DNA from: Halobacteriovoraceae bacterium
Lineage (GTDB): Bacteria; Bdellovibrionota; Bacteriovoracia; Bacteriovoracales; Bacteriovoracaceae
Length of the DNA stretch: 64,000 bases
NCBI GenBank assembly: GCA_002713145.1
Contig: PAVS01000001.1
Coordinates: forward strand, 247,539-311,538
Direction: 5' to 3'
Part shown: positions 43,951 through 52,361 of the stretch, in pieces
Layout: each line of letters begins with the position of its first letter
Position numbering within the stretch: position 1 is the first letter of the stretch
The notes under the pieces: generated by a model
Told to the model about the DNA's origin: nothing
What the model saw: only the letters and a program-made list of their open reading frames with translations
The model's database searches: none
Position numbers and translations under genes: made by a program

Positions 43951-44809
43951 TAAAGTTTACTTTGAGAACTTTTTGAATAAGCTCCATTTCATGATTAACT
44001 CCAATGAACTCCCCCAATTTTACATCGGTCCAGATATTTTCACCTTCGTGTTTTTCACTGGAGAGCAGTAAGTGGTTTATTTTTTCTCCGGACTTTGATT
44101 TTGATTCGCAGTTTGTCTGAAAGTGAGGGCATGTATCTCTATCAGGACAGGAAGATTTATGGGTACTGTATTTTAGATGTTGACCACCATTAAATCCTGC
44201 CAGAATACTTCCCGTGGTGAGAATAAATGTGAGATGACTTTCTTGGGGATTAGATTCAATTCCTCCATAGAGATCACCAGTATACTCACTTACAATATCT
44301 AGAAAAGATTGAGTTGCATCGATTATAGTTTCCAGTTTGGCGTTAGGCTCATTAAGTGGATGTCGCTTTTCTAGTTCAGATAACAGAAGGTAAAACATAA
44401 CCTCTGAGTCTGTGGTTCCTAAGATAAATGGTCTAAGTTTTTCTGAAACTTTGTCCATAAGCTTTGATTTATATTCATGAAAGTTTTTTAGATTTCCGTT
44501 GTGAGCAAAAACCCAGTGTCCATACTGAAAGGGATGGCAATTAATTAAAGTGTGTTCTCCCTGAGTCGCTTTTCTAATATGCGCAAGCACAGTTTTGCTT
44601 GAAACAACTCCACTGACTTTGTGGAAAATATGATCATCAATGGCTCTGTCGGTGGACTTGATGACATGGGGGATATTTTCTCGAAAATAGGCGACTCCCC
44701 AGCCGTCCGGATGCTTGGTGCTCTGATCGGCTAAGGCATTGTCAGCTTCGATCAGACTTCTATGAACTTGACTGTCTAAGACGGATTTAAATCCAAATAG
44801 GCGGCACAT
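43934..44809 (-). CDS. class II glutamine amidotransferase (YafJ-like)
   Basis: A 291-residue Ntn-type glutamine amidotransferase. It begins MCRLFGF, so Cys2 becomes the N-terminal nucleophile after Met removal; this fixes the start at 44809 rather than an ATG 24 bases upstream. AHNGNLKN and TDSEVMFY near residues 105-140 are the glutaminase-site segments. No synthase domain is fused. The acceptor substrate is unknown. The mRNA appears leaderless: GATAAT lies six bases before the ATG. Divergent from the second oligopeptide-binding gene. Confidence 0.9.
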   Translation of the reverse strand: MCRLFGFKSVLDSQVHRSLIEADNALADQSTKHPDGWGVAYFRENIPHVIKSTDRAIDDHIFHKVSGVVSSKTVLAHIRKATQGEHTLINCHPFQYGHWVFAHNGNLKNFHEYKSKLMDKVSEKLRPFILGTTDSEVMFYLLLSELEKRHPLNEPNAKLETIIDATQSFLDIVSEYTGDLYGGIESNPQESHLTFILTTGSILAGFNGGQHLKYSTHKSSCPDRDTCPHFQTNCESKSKSGEKINHLLLSSEKHEGENIWTDVKLGEFIGVNHEMELIQKVLKVNFITQLS

Positions 44810-44815
44810 AAGTGA

Positions 44816-44844
44816 ATTATCTCGTAAAGTCATATTTGATACAA
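44816..44844 (-). promoter_or_regulatory. promoter of a leaderless gene
   Basis: On the minus strand, TTGTAT (44844-44839), 17-base spacer, GATAAT (44821-44816), then six bases to the amidotransferase ATG. Predicted initiation falls on the start codon. Confidence 0.6.
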
Positions 44845-44884
44845 GTGATCAATTTTCGCCTGTTTCAGATAACTTAAAAAGTGT

Positions 44885-44890
44885 TAGAAT
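44885..44890 (+). promoter_or_regulatory. -10 element of a leaderless gene
   Basis: TAGAAT (44885-44890) lies six bases before the ATG at 44897 and there is no ribosome site. The -35 region is weak. It is back-to-back with the divergent amidotransferase promoter within an 87-base gap. Confidence 0.5.
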
Positions 44891-44896
44891 GATTTT

Positions 44897-46621
44897 ATGA
44901 AGCGTAGTGGTCTTATATTTTTTGCCTTACTTGTGGTTGGGGCTTCATCATTTTTTGTGATCAAAAACTCGGGAAGAACTCCCAATGAATCGATCAATTT
45001 AGCTGTTAATACCTTTAGTAAAACTTTTGACCCAGCGATTGTTTTTAATGATGACTCGTTGACAGTTCTTGGTCAATCTATGGAGAGTCTTTATCAGTAT
45101 CATTATTTAAAGAGGCCCTTTGAAGTGATTCCTGCCTTAGCAGACGGGATGCCAAAAATTTCTCCCGACGGTTTGATTTACACAATCCAAATTAAAAAAG
45201 GGATCTTTTATCATCCCCATAAAAATATTTTGAAAAAAAATAGAGAGGTCATAGTTGATGACTTTATACTGCAAATAAAACGCTTAGCATTTGCCCCACT
45301 AAAAAGTACCGGAGCTTTCCTTTTCGAGGGGAAGCTTAAGGGATTCGAAGAGTTTCGAAATGAAGTCGGGTCTGACTTTGAGAAGTTTCTCTCTACCGAA
45401 ATGGAAGGAGTGGTAAAGTTAGATGATTATACCTTTGAAATACATTTGGAAAGGCCAGAACCAAACCTAATCTATTTTCTAGCGATGACTTTTGTGACGC
45501 CAATTCCCTTAGAGTTAATAGAAGCTTATAAAAATGATCTGACAGAAGTCCTGGTTGGTACCGGGCCATATATTTATGAAGGACTTGAGAATAGAGTCTA
45601 CAAATTTAGAAAAAATCCTCATTTTAGAGAAGAATTTTATCCCACTGAAGGTGACAGAGATGCCAATACATCTAACTTAGTAAAATCATCAAGGGAGCGC
45701 TTACCCTTTATAGAAAAATTAAAGATTCATGTTATGACCAATGAAGATGAAAGGTGGCAATCTTTTCTTGACGGTGAGGTTGATATTCTAGATGTGCCTA
45801 AAAAATTTCTATCTGAGGTAAATAGCCCTTCAGCAGAGGAACTACAGGTATTCGATGAGCAGGGAATCGAGATCAAACATTTTCCGAGTCAATCTAATCG
45901 ATGGCTGGGATTTAATATGAATGATCCTGTTGTGGGAGATAACTTAAACTTAAGAAAGGCTATTGCTCACGCTATAAATTACGAACGGTATATTGAAGTA
46001 CTTACAAAAAACACTAATCTTCGCTCAAACTCTATTTATAACCCTTCTATCAACGGATACAATCCCTCACATTATCCTCCCTATGAGTATAATCTAGAAA
46101 AAGCAAAATTGTTCTTGCAGAAATCTGGATACAAACCTGGGGAGCTGACGATTACCTATTCAACCAGAGGGACTCAGGAAATTCACTATAAAGAAGGAGA
46201 ATTTTTACAAGCTCAATTAGCCGAAATCGGGATTAATTTAAAAATAGAAGTCATTACATTTTCTGATTTTTTAAAACTCGGTAGGGCTGGGAAACTTCAA
46301 TTTTTTACGGATAGTTGGATCTATGATTATCCTGATTCTGAAAATTTAATTCAACTCTTAATTTCAAAAAATCATCCTGGAGTCAATAAATGTGGATATT
46401 CAAATCAAAAGGTTGATGAACTCTATAAAAGACTTTCGAGAACTCTACAAAAAGATAGGCGACTTGAAATTATGCGTGAAGTGGAACAAATTGTAGAAGA
46501 AGATCTCCCGTGGGTGCTTCTTGCTTATGATAGCGCTTATGTCGTTAACTACCAGCATATAGAAAACTATCGAAAATCTTTTTTTTCTAGAAACTTTGTC
46601 AAATATCTCGAAACATATTAG
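44897..46621 (+). CDS. oligopeptide-binding protein, second SBP_bac_5 paralogue
   Basis: A 574-residue extracytoplasmic solute-binding protein, related over its length to the product of 931-2730; both share YHYLKRPFE and a similar SPDGLIYTIQIKKG region. Unlike that lipoprotein it has no lipobox: the N-terminus MKRSGLIFFALLVVGASSFF looks like an uncleaved anchor or signal peptide. No permease or ATPase gene is adjacent, so it may use the transporter at 2757-6366 or act as a signalling receptor. Its end overlaps the convergent protease-like gene by 23 bases. Confidence 0.9.
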   Translation: MKRSGLIFFALLVVGASSFFVIKNSGRTPNESINLAVNTFSKTFDPAIVFNDDSLTVLGQSMESLYQYHYLKRPFEVIPALADGMPKISPDGLIYTIQIKKGIFYHPHKNILKKNREVIVDDFILQIKRLAFAPLKSTGAFLFEGKLKGFEEFRNEVGSDFEKFLSTEMEGVVKLDDYTFEIHLERPEPNLIYFLAMTFVTPIPLELIEAYKNDLTEVLVGTGPYIYEGLENRVYKFRKNPHFREEFYPTEGDRDANTSNLVKSSRERLPFIEKLKIHVMTNEDERWQSFLDGEVDILDVPKKFLSEVNSPSAEELQVFDEQGIEIKHFPSQSNRWLGFNMNDPVVGDNLNLRKAIAHAINYERYIEVLTKNTNLRSNSIYNPSINGYNPSHYPPYEYNLEKAKLFLQKSGYKPGELTITYSTRGTQEIHYKEGEFLQAQLAEIGINLKIEVITFSDFLKLGRAGKLQFFTDSWIYDYPDSENLIQLLISKNHPGVNKCGYSNQKVDELYKRLSRTLQKDRRLEIMREVEQIVEEDLPWVLLAYDSAYVVNYQHIENYRKSFFSRNFVKYLETY

Positions 46622-47378
46622 GAGCCATCCAACAGCTGGGTTGGCGATATTGCTCTTGCTCACAGGTTAAAAAGATAGAGTCCTCAATGAGGATTTTTTT
46701 AGAGTTTGAGCAGGTAATGGCAGCGATAAAAGTATCTAAACGACATTGTGGATTTGGATGTACTAATTCTGTTGTGTGTACGGTATTTAAATCTGGTGAA
46801 TGGACTTCAAGTTCATAAGGCCAAAATTTAATCTCTGCATAAATACTCGTGAGATCTAGCGCAGCTTGAGTTAGGGAATGACAACTCTTATGACTCCCGC
46901 ATTGTTTAAACTTTTTATTCACCTCTTCTAATTGAAGCTTTTTTGCACATTCTAAAATAGAGTAGTAGTCAGCTTGTCCCTCTGCAGTTGACCAGCTTTT
47001 TAATTCAGAGTTTCCTCTGTTTTGTTTAGGCAAGCCCCCAAAAGCATGTCCCAATTCATGGCAGACCAGAAGTTTTAATACATTATTATTCATCTTATTA
47101 TGTGAAAACATTCCGTAGGTTATATTTACTTTTGGATTTCCTGAATCATCTAGAGTCGCATAGGCATTAATTTGAGGGGATAAAACTATATTGAGCGAGA
47201 AATTCTTTTTTATCTGTGATGAAATTTCTTGTTTTAATAAGGCAATTTTCTTTTCGTCAGCTTCAGTGAGAATGAGCTGAGATTTATTTTTTTCAGTATA
47301 GCTCCATAAACCAGACTCTTCTGAAAAAGAGGCCCAAGTTTGAGAGTGAAGAATACAAAGCAACAGAAACAATTTCAT
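46599..47378 (-). CDS. exported zinc-protease-like protein (HELGH)
   Basis: A 259-residue secreted protein with signal MKLFLLLCILHSQTWA. The zinc motif is LLVCHELGHAFGG (near residue 107), followed by STAEGQADYYSILEC, which places a candidate third ligand (Glu or Asp) about 25-30 residues on, as in gluzincin-like enzymes. Eight or more cysteines suggest disulfides. No known family is matched. TAGAAG lies six bases before the ATG, a weak leaderless pattern. Convergent overlap with the binding-protein gene. Confidence 0.75.
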   Translation of the reverse strand: MKLFLLLCILHSQTWASFSEESGLWSYTEKNKSQLILTEADEKKIALLKQEISSQIKKNFSLNIVLSPQINAYATLDDSGNPKVNITYGMFSHNKMNNNVLKLLVCHELGHAFGGLPKQNRGNSELKSWSTAEGQADYYSILECAKKLQLEEVNKKFKQCGSHKSCHSLTQAALDLTSIYAEIKFWPYELEVHSPDLNTVHTTELVHPNPQCRLDTFIAAITCSNSKKILIEDSIFLTCEQEQYRQPSCWMAPNMFRDI

Positions 47379-47533
47379 GGATAACTTCTAACAAAATTAA
47401 AACAAGACGAACCTGATATGTATCATCTTTTCTCCTGATGACATTCACTTTGCAACATGATTTGTGGTGTAGGCAATTCATAGTGTTGAAAATATTGTTG
47501 CACTATAAATAACACAACCCATGGGAGGGACAT

Positions 47534-48235
47534 ATGAAGTTACAATTTTTAATGACACTTTTTTTATTAGCCTCAATTGTGCAGGCTTCTGTACCTGAGG
47601 AAAAGTTGGTTCCTGTAGATCACCTCTACGTTCCAGCTGGATTCGACACTAACGACAATTCAGAGATTGTGATAACTGGGTTTCTTCCGAACCTTTGTCA
47701 TAAAAGTCCTTCCTCAGTTGTTAAAAGGACTGGTAAGAAGATTAATATTGAGGTGAGTTCTCTTTATTACCATGAGTCAAATCCTTTTTGTCCAGAAATG
47801 GTTGTTCCGTTTGTAGAAACTGTAAAGTTAGGTCTATTGGATAAAGGAAATTATGAGATTACTGTGAATGGTAAATCTCCTTGGGAATTAAACGAAAAAA
47901 TTGCGATTTCTGAATCGACTTCGGCATCCGTGGACGATCATCATTATGCCTATGTAAGTTATGTTGATAAAGAGACAGCTAGTGGAGAAGTTGTTTTACG
48001 AGGTTATAACCCTTCTGATTGTTTTGAGCTGGATAGAATTGAGTACCTTTCCAATAAAAAAGATGCTCTCTCTGTTATGCCAATTATGAAACAAGTTAGG
48101 GGATTTTGCCCAATGAAGATGGTGCCGTTTAGCTATAAATGGAGAGTACCAACTGAGTTAAGTGCAAGAAAAGTACTACTACACGTTAGAACTATGGATG
48201 GGACTTCTGTAAATTCAGTATTTTATCATCAATAA
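47534..48235 (+). CDS. exported protein of unknown function
   Basis: A 233-residue protein with signal peptide MKLQFLMTLFLLASIVQA. The mature part seems to contain two similar halves, each a strand-rich domain with cysteines: the first holds FLPNLCHKSP ... NPFCPEMVVPF, the second GYNPSDCFEL ... GFCPMKMVPF. The repeated phrase FCPxMVPF-like indicates an internal duplication. GGGAGGG precedes the ATG. Function unknown. The last 44 bases overlap the convergent dihydrouridine synthase gene. Confidence 0.75.
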   Translation: MKLQFLMTLFLLASIVQASVPEEKLVPVDHLYVPAGFDTNDNSEIVITGFLPNLCHKSPSSVVKRTGKKINIEVSSLYYHESNPFCPEMVVPFVETVKLGLLDKGNYEITVNGKSPWELNEKIAISESTSASVDDHHYAYVSYVDKETASGEVVLRGYNPSDCFELDRIEYLSNKKDALSVMPIMKQVRGFCPMKMVPFSYKWRVPTELSARKVLLHVRTMDGTSVNSVFYHQ

Positions 48236-49214
48236 GATAACCCGGGGTCTCCTCTTGAAGGAGGCCCTGCACTACCTTCATCTGATCTTCAAATGTTTTT
48301 GACCTTAGAAATGAACTTTTAACCTGATTACCTTCATTAAAATCATCAAAAATATACCGACTCACACTTTTAAGTCTTCTTATCCGAGAGGCCTCTTCTA
48401 TTTCTTGCGCCCCGGTTTCTTGGTAGAAAGCGCTAAAGTAGCGTAATATCTCTTGGCTTCGTAACTCAAGACTATCTTCTTCATTAGACTTCACAAGTCT
48501 TGCCATCCAGGGTGTTTTGAGTGCAGGTCTTGCTAACATAATCGAATGACAGCCTGTGTAGTCGTAATAGCGCTCTATGTCTTTGGTGGTCCAGATATCT
48601 CCATTTCCCACGACTGGAATTGTCGCAACCTTGACCGCCTGTTTGATATAGTCCCATTTCGCTACACCTTTATAGAGTTCATCTCTTGTCCTAGCGTGAA
48701 TAATGACTGCATCGACTCCACAGTCTTGGATAAGTCGAATAATGTCTTCAAAATTATGATCATCTTTATAGCCCACTCTGATTTTACAGGTGAAGACTCC
48801 TGGAAAATGATCTCTAATAGTGCCAAGAATACTTTTAAGCTCTGGAAGTTCGCTGAGAAGGTAAGAGCCACCTCTATGTTTACAGACAGTTTTTGAGGGA
48901 CATCCTAAATTTAGATCAATCCAATGAAATCCAAGATCTCGAACTTGTTCTACTGTTTCTTTTAAAAAAGCTCCTGGACTAGTAAGAATTTGATAAATAG
49001 ATTTAGCCTTCAATTCCTCAGGAAAATGTTCTCCAAAATGTTTTCTAACATGTTTTAAAGGGTAGGGATTGGGGTTTGGAACTCGCAGAAAATCACAAGA
49101 AAAGCTATCCCACTCGGGGTAGAGAGCCCCAATTACTTTTCGATAAGTATCGTCGGTTATGCCTTCCATAGGAGCAAACATAAGAGAATTGGATGGAAGG
49201 GGAAATTTACTCAT
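48192..49214 (-). CDS. tRNA-dihydrouridine synthase
   Basis: A 340-residue flavoenzyme reducing uridine in tRNA. It begins with the Dus signature FAPMEGITD, has the catalytic cysteine in LGCPSKTVCKHRGGSYLL and the FMN-binding VVGNGDIWTTKD segment. The exact DusA/B/C class cannot be assigned, though the motif context is nearer DusC. The gene overlaps the end of the YjbQ gene by 8 bases, and its own 3' end overlaps the convergent exported-protein gene by 44 bases. Confidence 0.92.
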   Translation of the reverse strand: MSKFPLPSNSLMFAPMEGITDDTYRKVIGALYPEWDSFSCDFLRVPNPNPYPLKHVRKHFGEHFPEELKAKSIYQILTSPGAFLKETVEQVRDLGFHWIDLNLGCPSKTVCKHRGGSYLLSELPELKSILGTIRDHFPGVFTCKIRVGYKDDHNFEDIIRLIQDCGVDAVIIHARTRDELYKGVAKWDYIKQAVKVATIPVVGNGDIWTTKDIERYYDYTGCHSIMLARPALKTPWMARLVKSNEEDSLELRSQEILRYFSAFYQETGAQEIEEASRIRRLKSVSRYIFDDFNEGNQVKSSFLRSKTFEDQMKVVQGLLQEETPGYLIDDKILNLQKSHP

Positions 49215-49614
49215 AGATAGTCACAATCAATGTTCGAGGTTTAGAAATATTTCTAAACTCACAAAAATAAATTCCCTGCCAAGTTCCAAGTCCTAACTCA
49301 CCGTTGATGATGGGGATAGTGAGCTCTGGACCTACGAGCGTCGACTTTATATGCGCCGGCATATCATCTTCTCCCTCGGCCGTATGGGTGTAGAGGGATT
49401 CATCCTCTGGAACTAATCGGTTAAAAACAGTTTCAAAGTCAACTCGTACAGAAGAATCACAATTCTCGTTAATTGTTAAACCTGCTGAGGTGTGTCGACA
49501 AAAAATATTTATAAGACCAGATTTGGGCAGTGAACCTATTTGGCGAGCTATATCAGCTGTAATGAGGTGAAAACCTCGAGGTTTAGTAATATTGAGGTGA
49601 AATTGGCGAATCAT
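49207..49614 (-). CDS. YjbQ/UPF0047 family protein
   Basis: A 135-residue protein of the YjbQ family, with LINIFCRHTSAGLTINEN and GELGLGTWQGIYFCEFRN as hallmarks (conserved His, Thr and Gln-Gly). Members have secondary thiamine-phosphate synthase activity in vitro; physiological role is uncertain. Co-directional and overlapping with the Dus gene. No ribosome site; the promoter places transcription start at the ATG. Confidence 0.9.
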   Translation of the reverse strand: MIRQFHLNITKPRGFHLITADIARQIGSLPKSGLINIFCRHTSAGLTINENCDSSVRVDFETVFNRLVPEDESLYTHTAEGEDDMPAHIKSTLVGPELTIPIINGELGLGTWQGIYFCEFRNISKPRTLIVTIYE

Positions 49615-49620
49615 GAGCCA

Positions 49621-49649
49621 TATCTATATAAATTTTATCCACTTGTCAT
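49621..49649 (-). promoter_or_regulatory. promoter of a leaderless gene
   Basis: On the minus strand, ATGACA (49649-49644), 17-base spacer, TAGATA (49626-49621), then six bases to the YjbQ ATG. The -35 matches five of six consensus bases. Confidence 0.55.
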
Positions 49650-49676
49650 CGACTCAATTTAACTATGAATTTTTTT

Positions 49677-49697
49677 TTGATACCACGCGTGTATCAA
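49677..49697. promoter_or_regulatory. inverted repeat just before the phospholipase D-like gene
   Basis: TTGATAC-CACGCGT-GTATCAA forms seven perfect pairs around a seven-base centre that itself contains the palindrome ACGCGT. It ends immediately before the GGGGAA ribosome site. It may be an operator or an RNA hairpin controlling ribosome access. Confidence 0.45.
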
Positions 49698-49709
49698 GGG
49701 GAATGAATT

Positions 49710-51101
49710 ATGAGGTTTTTAGCTCTAACACTACTAGTGTCTGGTTTTGCCCAGGCCAAAAGTATCAAAGATTACGATTTTTACAATTATGACGTTTTCT
49801 TCACGAACCCACAATGTGAAGGCTATGAATATGACGAGACTGTTTATTCCAACGAGGGAGACGTTCTTCGTAGTAAACCTGAGAATGTTTATTGTAAACG
49901 AGGGGACAAAGAAGGGAATCAAAAGCGTGAAGCTTCACCGCATTTTAATCTAAGAAAACTTATCGAAAATGAAGATGTTAATGAGATGTTTTTAACGTTT
50001 TTATCATTTTCAAATAGTGATATCGCAGACGCGCTTTGTGACGCCATTGAGAGCAGAAACCTTAAAGTGACTTTTATTATCGATAAAGGTTCTAGAAGCA
50101 ATGAGGGAAAAAGAAGAAATCTGGATAAAGTCGCTGCTTGTAGAGCTAAAAATACTCCTGAGAATGAAATGAATATTCCAAGAACTGAATTTAGAGGTCA
50201 AGTTGGCGGTCTTGGATATGCTCATAATAAAATTATCATCGCGAAATATAAATCAGAGCCTAAAAAGACAACTCTCGTGTTCGCATCGGGAAATATGTCT
50301 TCAGGTACAGTTCTTCACCATGAAAACTGGCACTTTCTCACCACATCTACAGAGTCCTATATTTCTCAAGTTCACGAGTGTATTGCAGAAGGAATGTTAG
50401 ATCATTCACATTCTATTAGAGCTTCTAGAAGAGCAAATAGAAGTGCAATGTCAGCTATGGATAATTTTAAAAACTATATGACTGAGTGTCGTTCAAAAAT
50501 TGAAACTCCCGAAGAGGATGATATTAAAACCTATGTTGTGCCGAGTGATGGTGACGAGGCGATGGAAAATATTGTGAAGGGGATTAAAGCTGCAGAAAAG
50601 GTTGATGTCGCCGTTCACCGATTTACACATCCAGACTTAAGAGAAGCTATGAAAGAAGCTGCTAAAAAGGGAAAAAGAGTCCGAATGGTTGCTGACGATG
50701 ATATTTATTGGGTAGGAGAGAATGCTCCACGGAATAATGGAAATATCACATGCCGAGGTGCTCAGAACGTTGGTGCAAATATGTGCTTTGAATACTTTAA
50801 TATGAGAAGTGTCGATCGATCAGGCGTTGATGTTAGATTTATGGAGACGAATCATAATGTATTCCTTCTTCATCATAATAAATATATCATATTTGACTAT
50901 GCTGAAGAAAACGAGAGAGCAGATGGAGTACACTGTGGTGCAGGAAACTTTACTCAAGCTGCATTCTCGAAAAACTTTGAGAACTTCTATTATATAACAG
51001 TGCCGGAAGTGGTTGAAACGTTTAAAGCTCAGTACGAGTATATGTTTACAGAGCTTGCGACTGCTGAGGAAGAAATGCCTGATACAATGGTAATGCCTTA
51101 A
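49710..51101 (+). CDS. exported phospholipase D-like protein
   Basis: A 463-residue protein with signal peptide MRFLALTLLVSGFAQA. It has two phospholipase D-type halves. HKD1 reads YAHNKIIIAKY with SGNMSSG after it; the usual Asp is replaced by Lys. HKD2 reads HHNKYIIFDY with GAGNF after it and is canonical. The family covers phospholipases, nucleases and cardiolipin synthases; export and an acidic tail suggest action outside the cytoplasm. It has its own terminator at 51117. The altered HKD1 could reduce or change activity. Confidence 0.86.
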   Translation: MRFLALTLLVSGFAQAKSIKDYDFYNYDVFFTNPQCEGYEYDETVYSNEGDVLRSKPENVYCKRGDKEGNQKREASPHFNLRKLIENEDVNEMFLTFLSFSNSDIADALCDAIESRNLKVTFIIDKGSRSNEGKRRNLDKVAACRAKNTPENEMNIPRTEFRGQVGGLGYAHNKIIIAKYKSEPKKTTLVFASGNMSSGTVLHHENWHFLTTSTESYISQVHECIAEGMLDHSHSIRASRRANRSAMSAMDNFKNYMTECRSKIETPEEDDIKTYVVPSDGDEAMENIVKGIKAAEKVDVAVHRFTHPDLREAMKEAAKKGKRVRMVADDDIYWVGENAPRNNGNITCRGAQNVGANMCFEYFNMRSVDRSGVDVRFMETNHNVFLLHHNKYIIFDYAEENERADGVHCGAGNFTQAAFSKNFENFYYITVPEVVETFKAQYEYMFTELATAEEEMPDTMVMP

Positions 51102-51116
51102 ATTTTAAAATATGTG

Positions 51117-51141
51117 GGGGGACTTCTAGTCCCCCTTTTTT
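51117..51141 (+). terminator. rho-independent terminator
   Basis: GGGGGAC-TTCTA-GTCCCCC stem-loop (51117-51135) followed by six T residues, ending the phospholipase D-like transcript. Confidence 0.92.
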
Positions 51142-51218
51142 CTTAACCAAATCTTTTTATTTCAAGCACCTCCCAAACTTAAAGTCAGATGATATAGTCC
51201 CTTAAAAAGGAGATCACT

Positions 51219-51464
51219 ATGGATAAGTCACTACTAGAAGAACTCAAAACGCTAAGAGACGAAATTAAAGTTCAAAGTCATCTATTAGGAATGGAACTCA
51301 AAGATGAGTGGGAATCGGTTGAAAAAACTTTTTCGAAGTACGAATCTCAACTAGAAGATGTTCTAGCTGATTTTGGTAAATTTAATGAGGATTTTTGGGT
51401 TGGCAATAAAGAGGAAGTCGATCAGATGATCGCGACTTACTCAGCATTGAAAAACAAAATGTAA
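51219..51464 (+). CDS. 81-residue coiled-coil protein
   Basis: A small acidic helical protein (MDKSLLEELKTLRDEIK ...). AAGGAG lies about 7 bases before the ATG. Heptad-like spacing suggests a short coiled coil. No family recognised. Its stop codon directly abuts the stop of the convergent NUDIX gene. Confidence 0.65.
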   Translation: MDKSLLEELKTLRDEIKVQSHLLGMELKDEWESVEKTFSKYESQLEDVLADFGKFNEDFWVGNKEEVDQMIATYSALKNKM

Positions 51465-51977
51465 TTAAAAATCGCCTGAATTGAGCATATGTTTTATTCT
51501 CATGACACCTAGGGCCCCCATTGACCAATCGAGCTTACCTGAATGTAGAAAACCTTCTATTTCGGGTATGCTATAGGCTTCAATCGAGAGGATAGTTTCT
51601 TCTCCGTCAGGGTTGGGGATTTTAGATTTTATGAGATCTCTTGCTATCACTTGATAAAAATTATTATTGACCGTACCGGATGATTTTCTATGGGAAAGTA
51701 ACTTAAGACTCATTGCTTTAAAGCCAATTTCCTCTTGCATCTCACGATTTGCAGTTTCAAGGGGATCTTCGCCTGGGTCCATGAGGCCTGTGACGAACTT
51801 AAATCTAATGGGTTTATCTTCATGAGGTCTTGTTTCTTCAATCATATAAATTTTATTGTCATCGGTCATAGGAAAGACCATAACTCCATCACTTAGATAA
51901 ACTCGCTCCCAAGTAGTGCCTTGAATATCTTCTTCTGTGACTTTGATAAATTTTCCCTGGTACTTTGTGACTTCCAT
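51465..51977 (-). CDS. NUDIX hydrolase
   Basis: A 170-residue NUDIX enzyme with a complete box (GLMDPGEDPLETANREMQEE followed by IGF). The preceding VTGLMDPG and the N-terminal strand layout are like ADP-ribose pyrophosphatases, so ADP-sugar hydrolysis is a reasonable guess. TATAGT lies seven bases before the ATG without a ribosome site, suggesting a nearly leaderless mRNA. Divergent from the zinc-ribbon gene. Confidence 0.9.
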   Translation of the reverse strand: MEVTKYQGKFIKVTEEDIQGTTWERVYLSDGVMVFPMTDDNKIYMIEETRPHEDKPIRFKFVTGLMDPGEDPLETANREMQEEIGFKAMSLKLLSHRKSSGTVNNNFYQVIARDLIKSKIPNPDGEETILSIEAYSIPEIEGFLHSGKLDWSMGALGVMRIKHMLNSGDF

Positions 51978-52015
51978 ATTCAGTACTATAATAGATAAAT
52001 AGAAGTGAGGAAAGT

Positions 52016-52357
52016 ATGGAATTAATACCTCTTGGAGTTATGGGTTTAAATGATGCAAAAGCCTTTCAAAAAAAACTGAAGGAAACAGGCATTGAGCTGG
52101 TACTCAATCATAATGAAGCTAGTTGTACTCGAGGTTGTGCGGTAACAGTAGAGCTAATGGGAAAAGAGTCAGATATACCGGCCATTCAGAAAGCTTATCA
52201 GGCAGAATATCAAAAATCTCTACAAGGCCATGATGTGGATTTTAACCAGATGGCGGCTGTATTTGATCCCTCAGCGGAAGAAGTAACTTGCCCTGCTTGT
52301 GGCCATCAATTCAAGCCAGAAGGCTCGGAGTGTCCAGATTGTGGACTTATGTTTTAA
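52016..52357 (+). CDS. small zinc-ribbon protein
   Basis: A 113-residue protein. The N-terminal 75 residues resemble a small alpha/beta domain with a CTRGC pair (near residue 37). The C-terminus is a zinc ribbon, CPACGHQFKPEGSECPDC. GTGAGGAAAG precedes the ATG. The N-terminal domain may be of the DUF2007/SPOUT-partner type but this is uncertain. Convergent with the MscS-like gene four bases away. Confidence 0.75.
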   Translation: MELIPLGVMGLNDAKAFQKKLKETGIELVLNHNEASCTRGCAVTVELMGKESDIPAIQKAYQAEYQKSLQGHDVDFNQMAAVFDPSAEEVTCPACGHQFKPEGSECPDCGLMF

Positions 52358-52361
52358 TATT

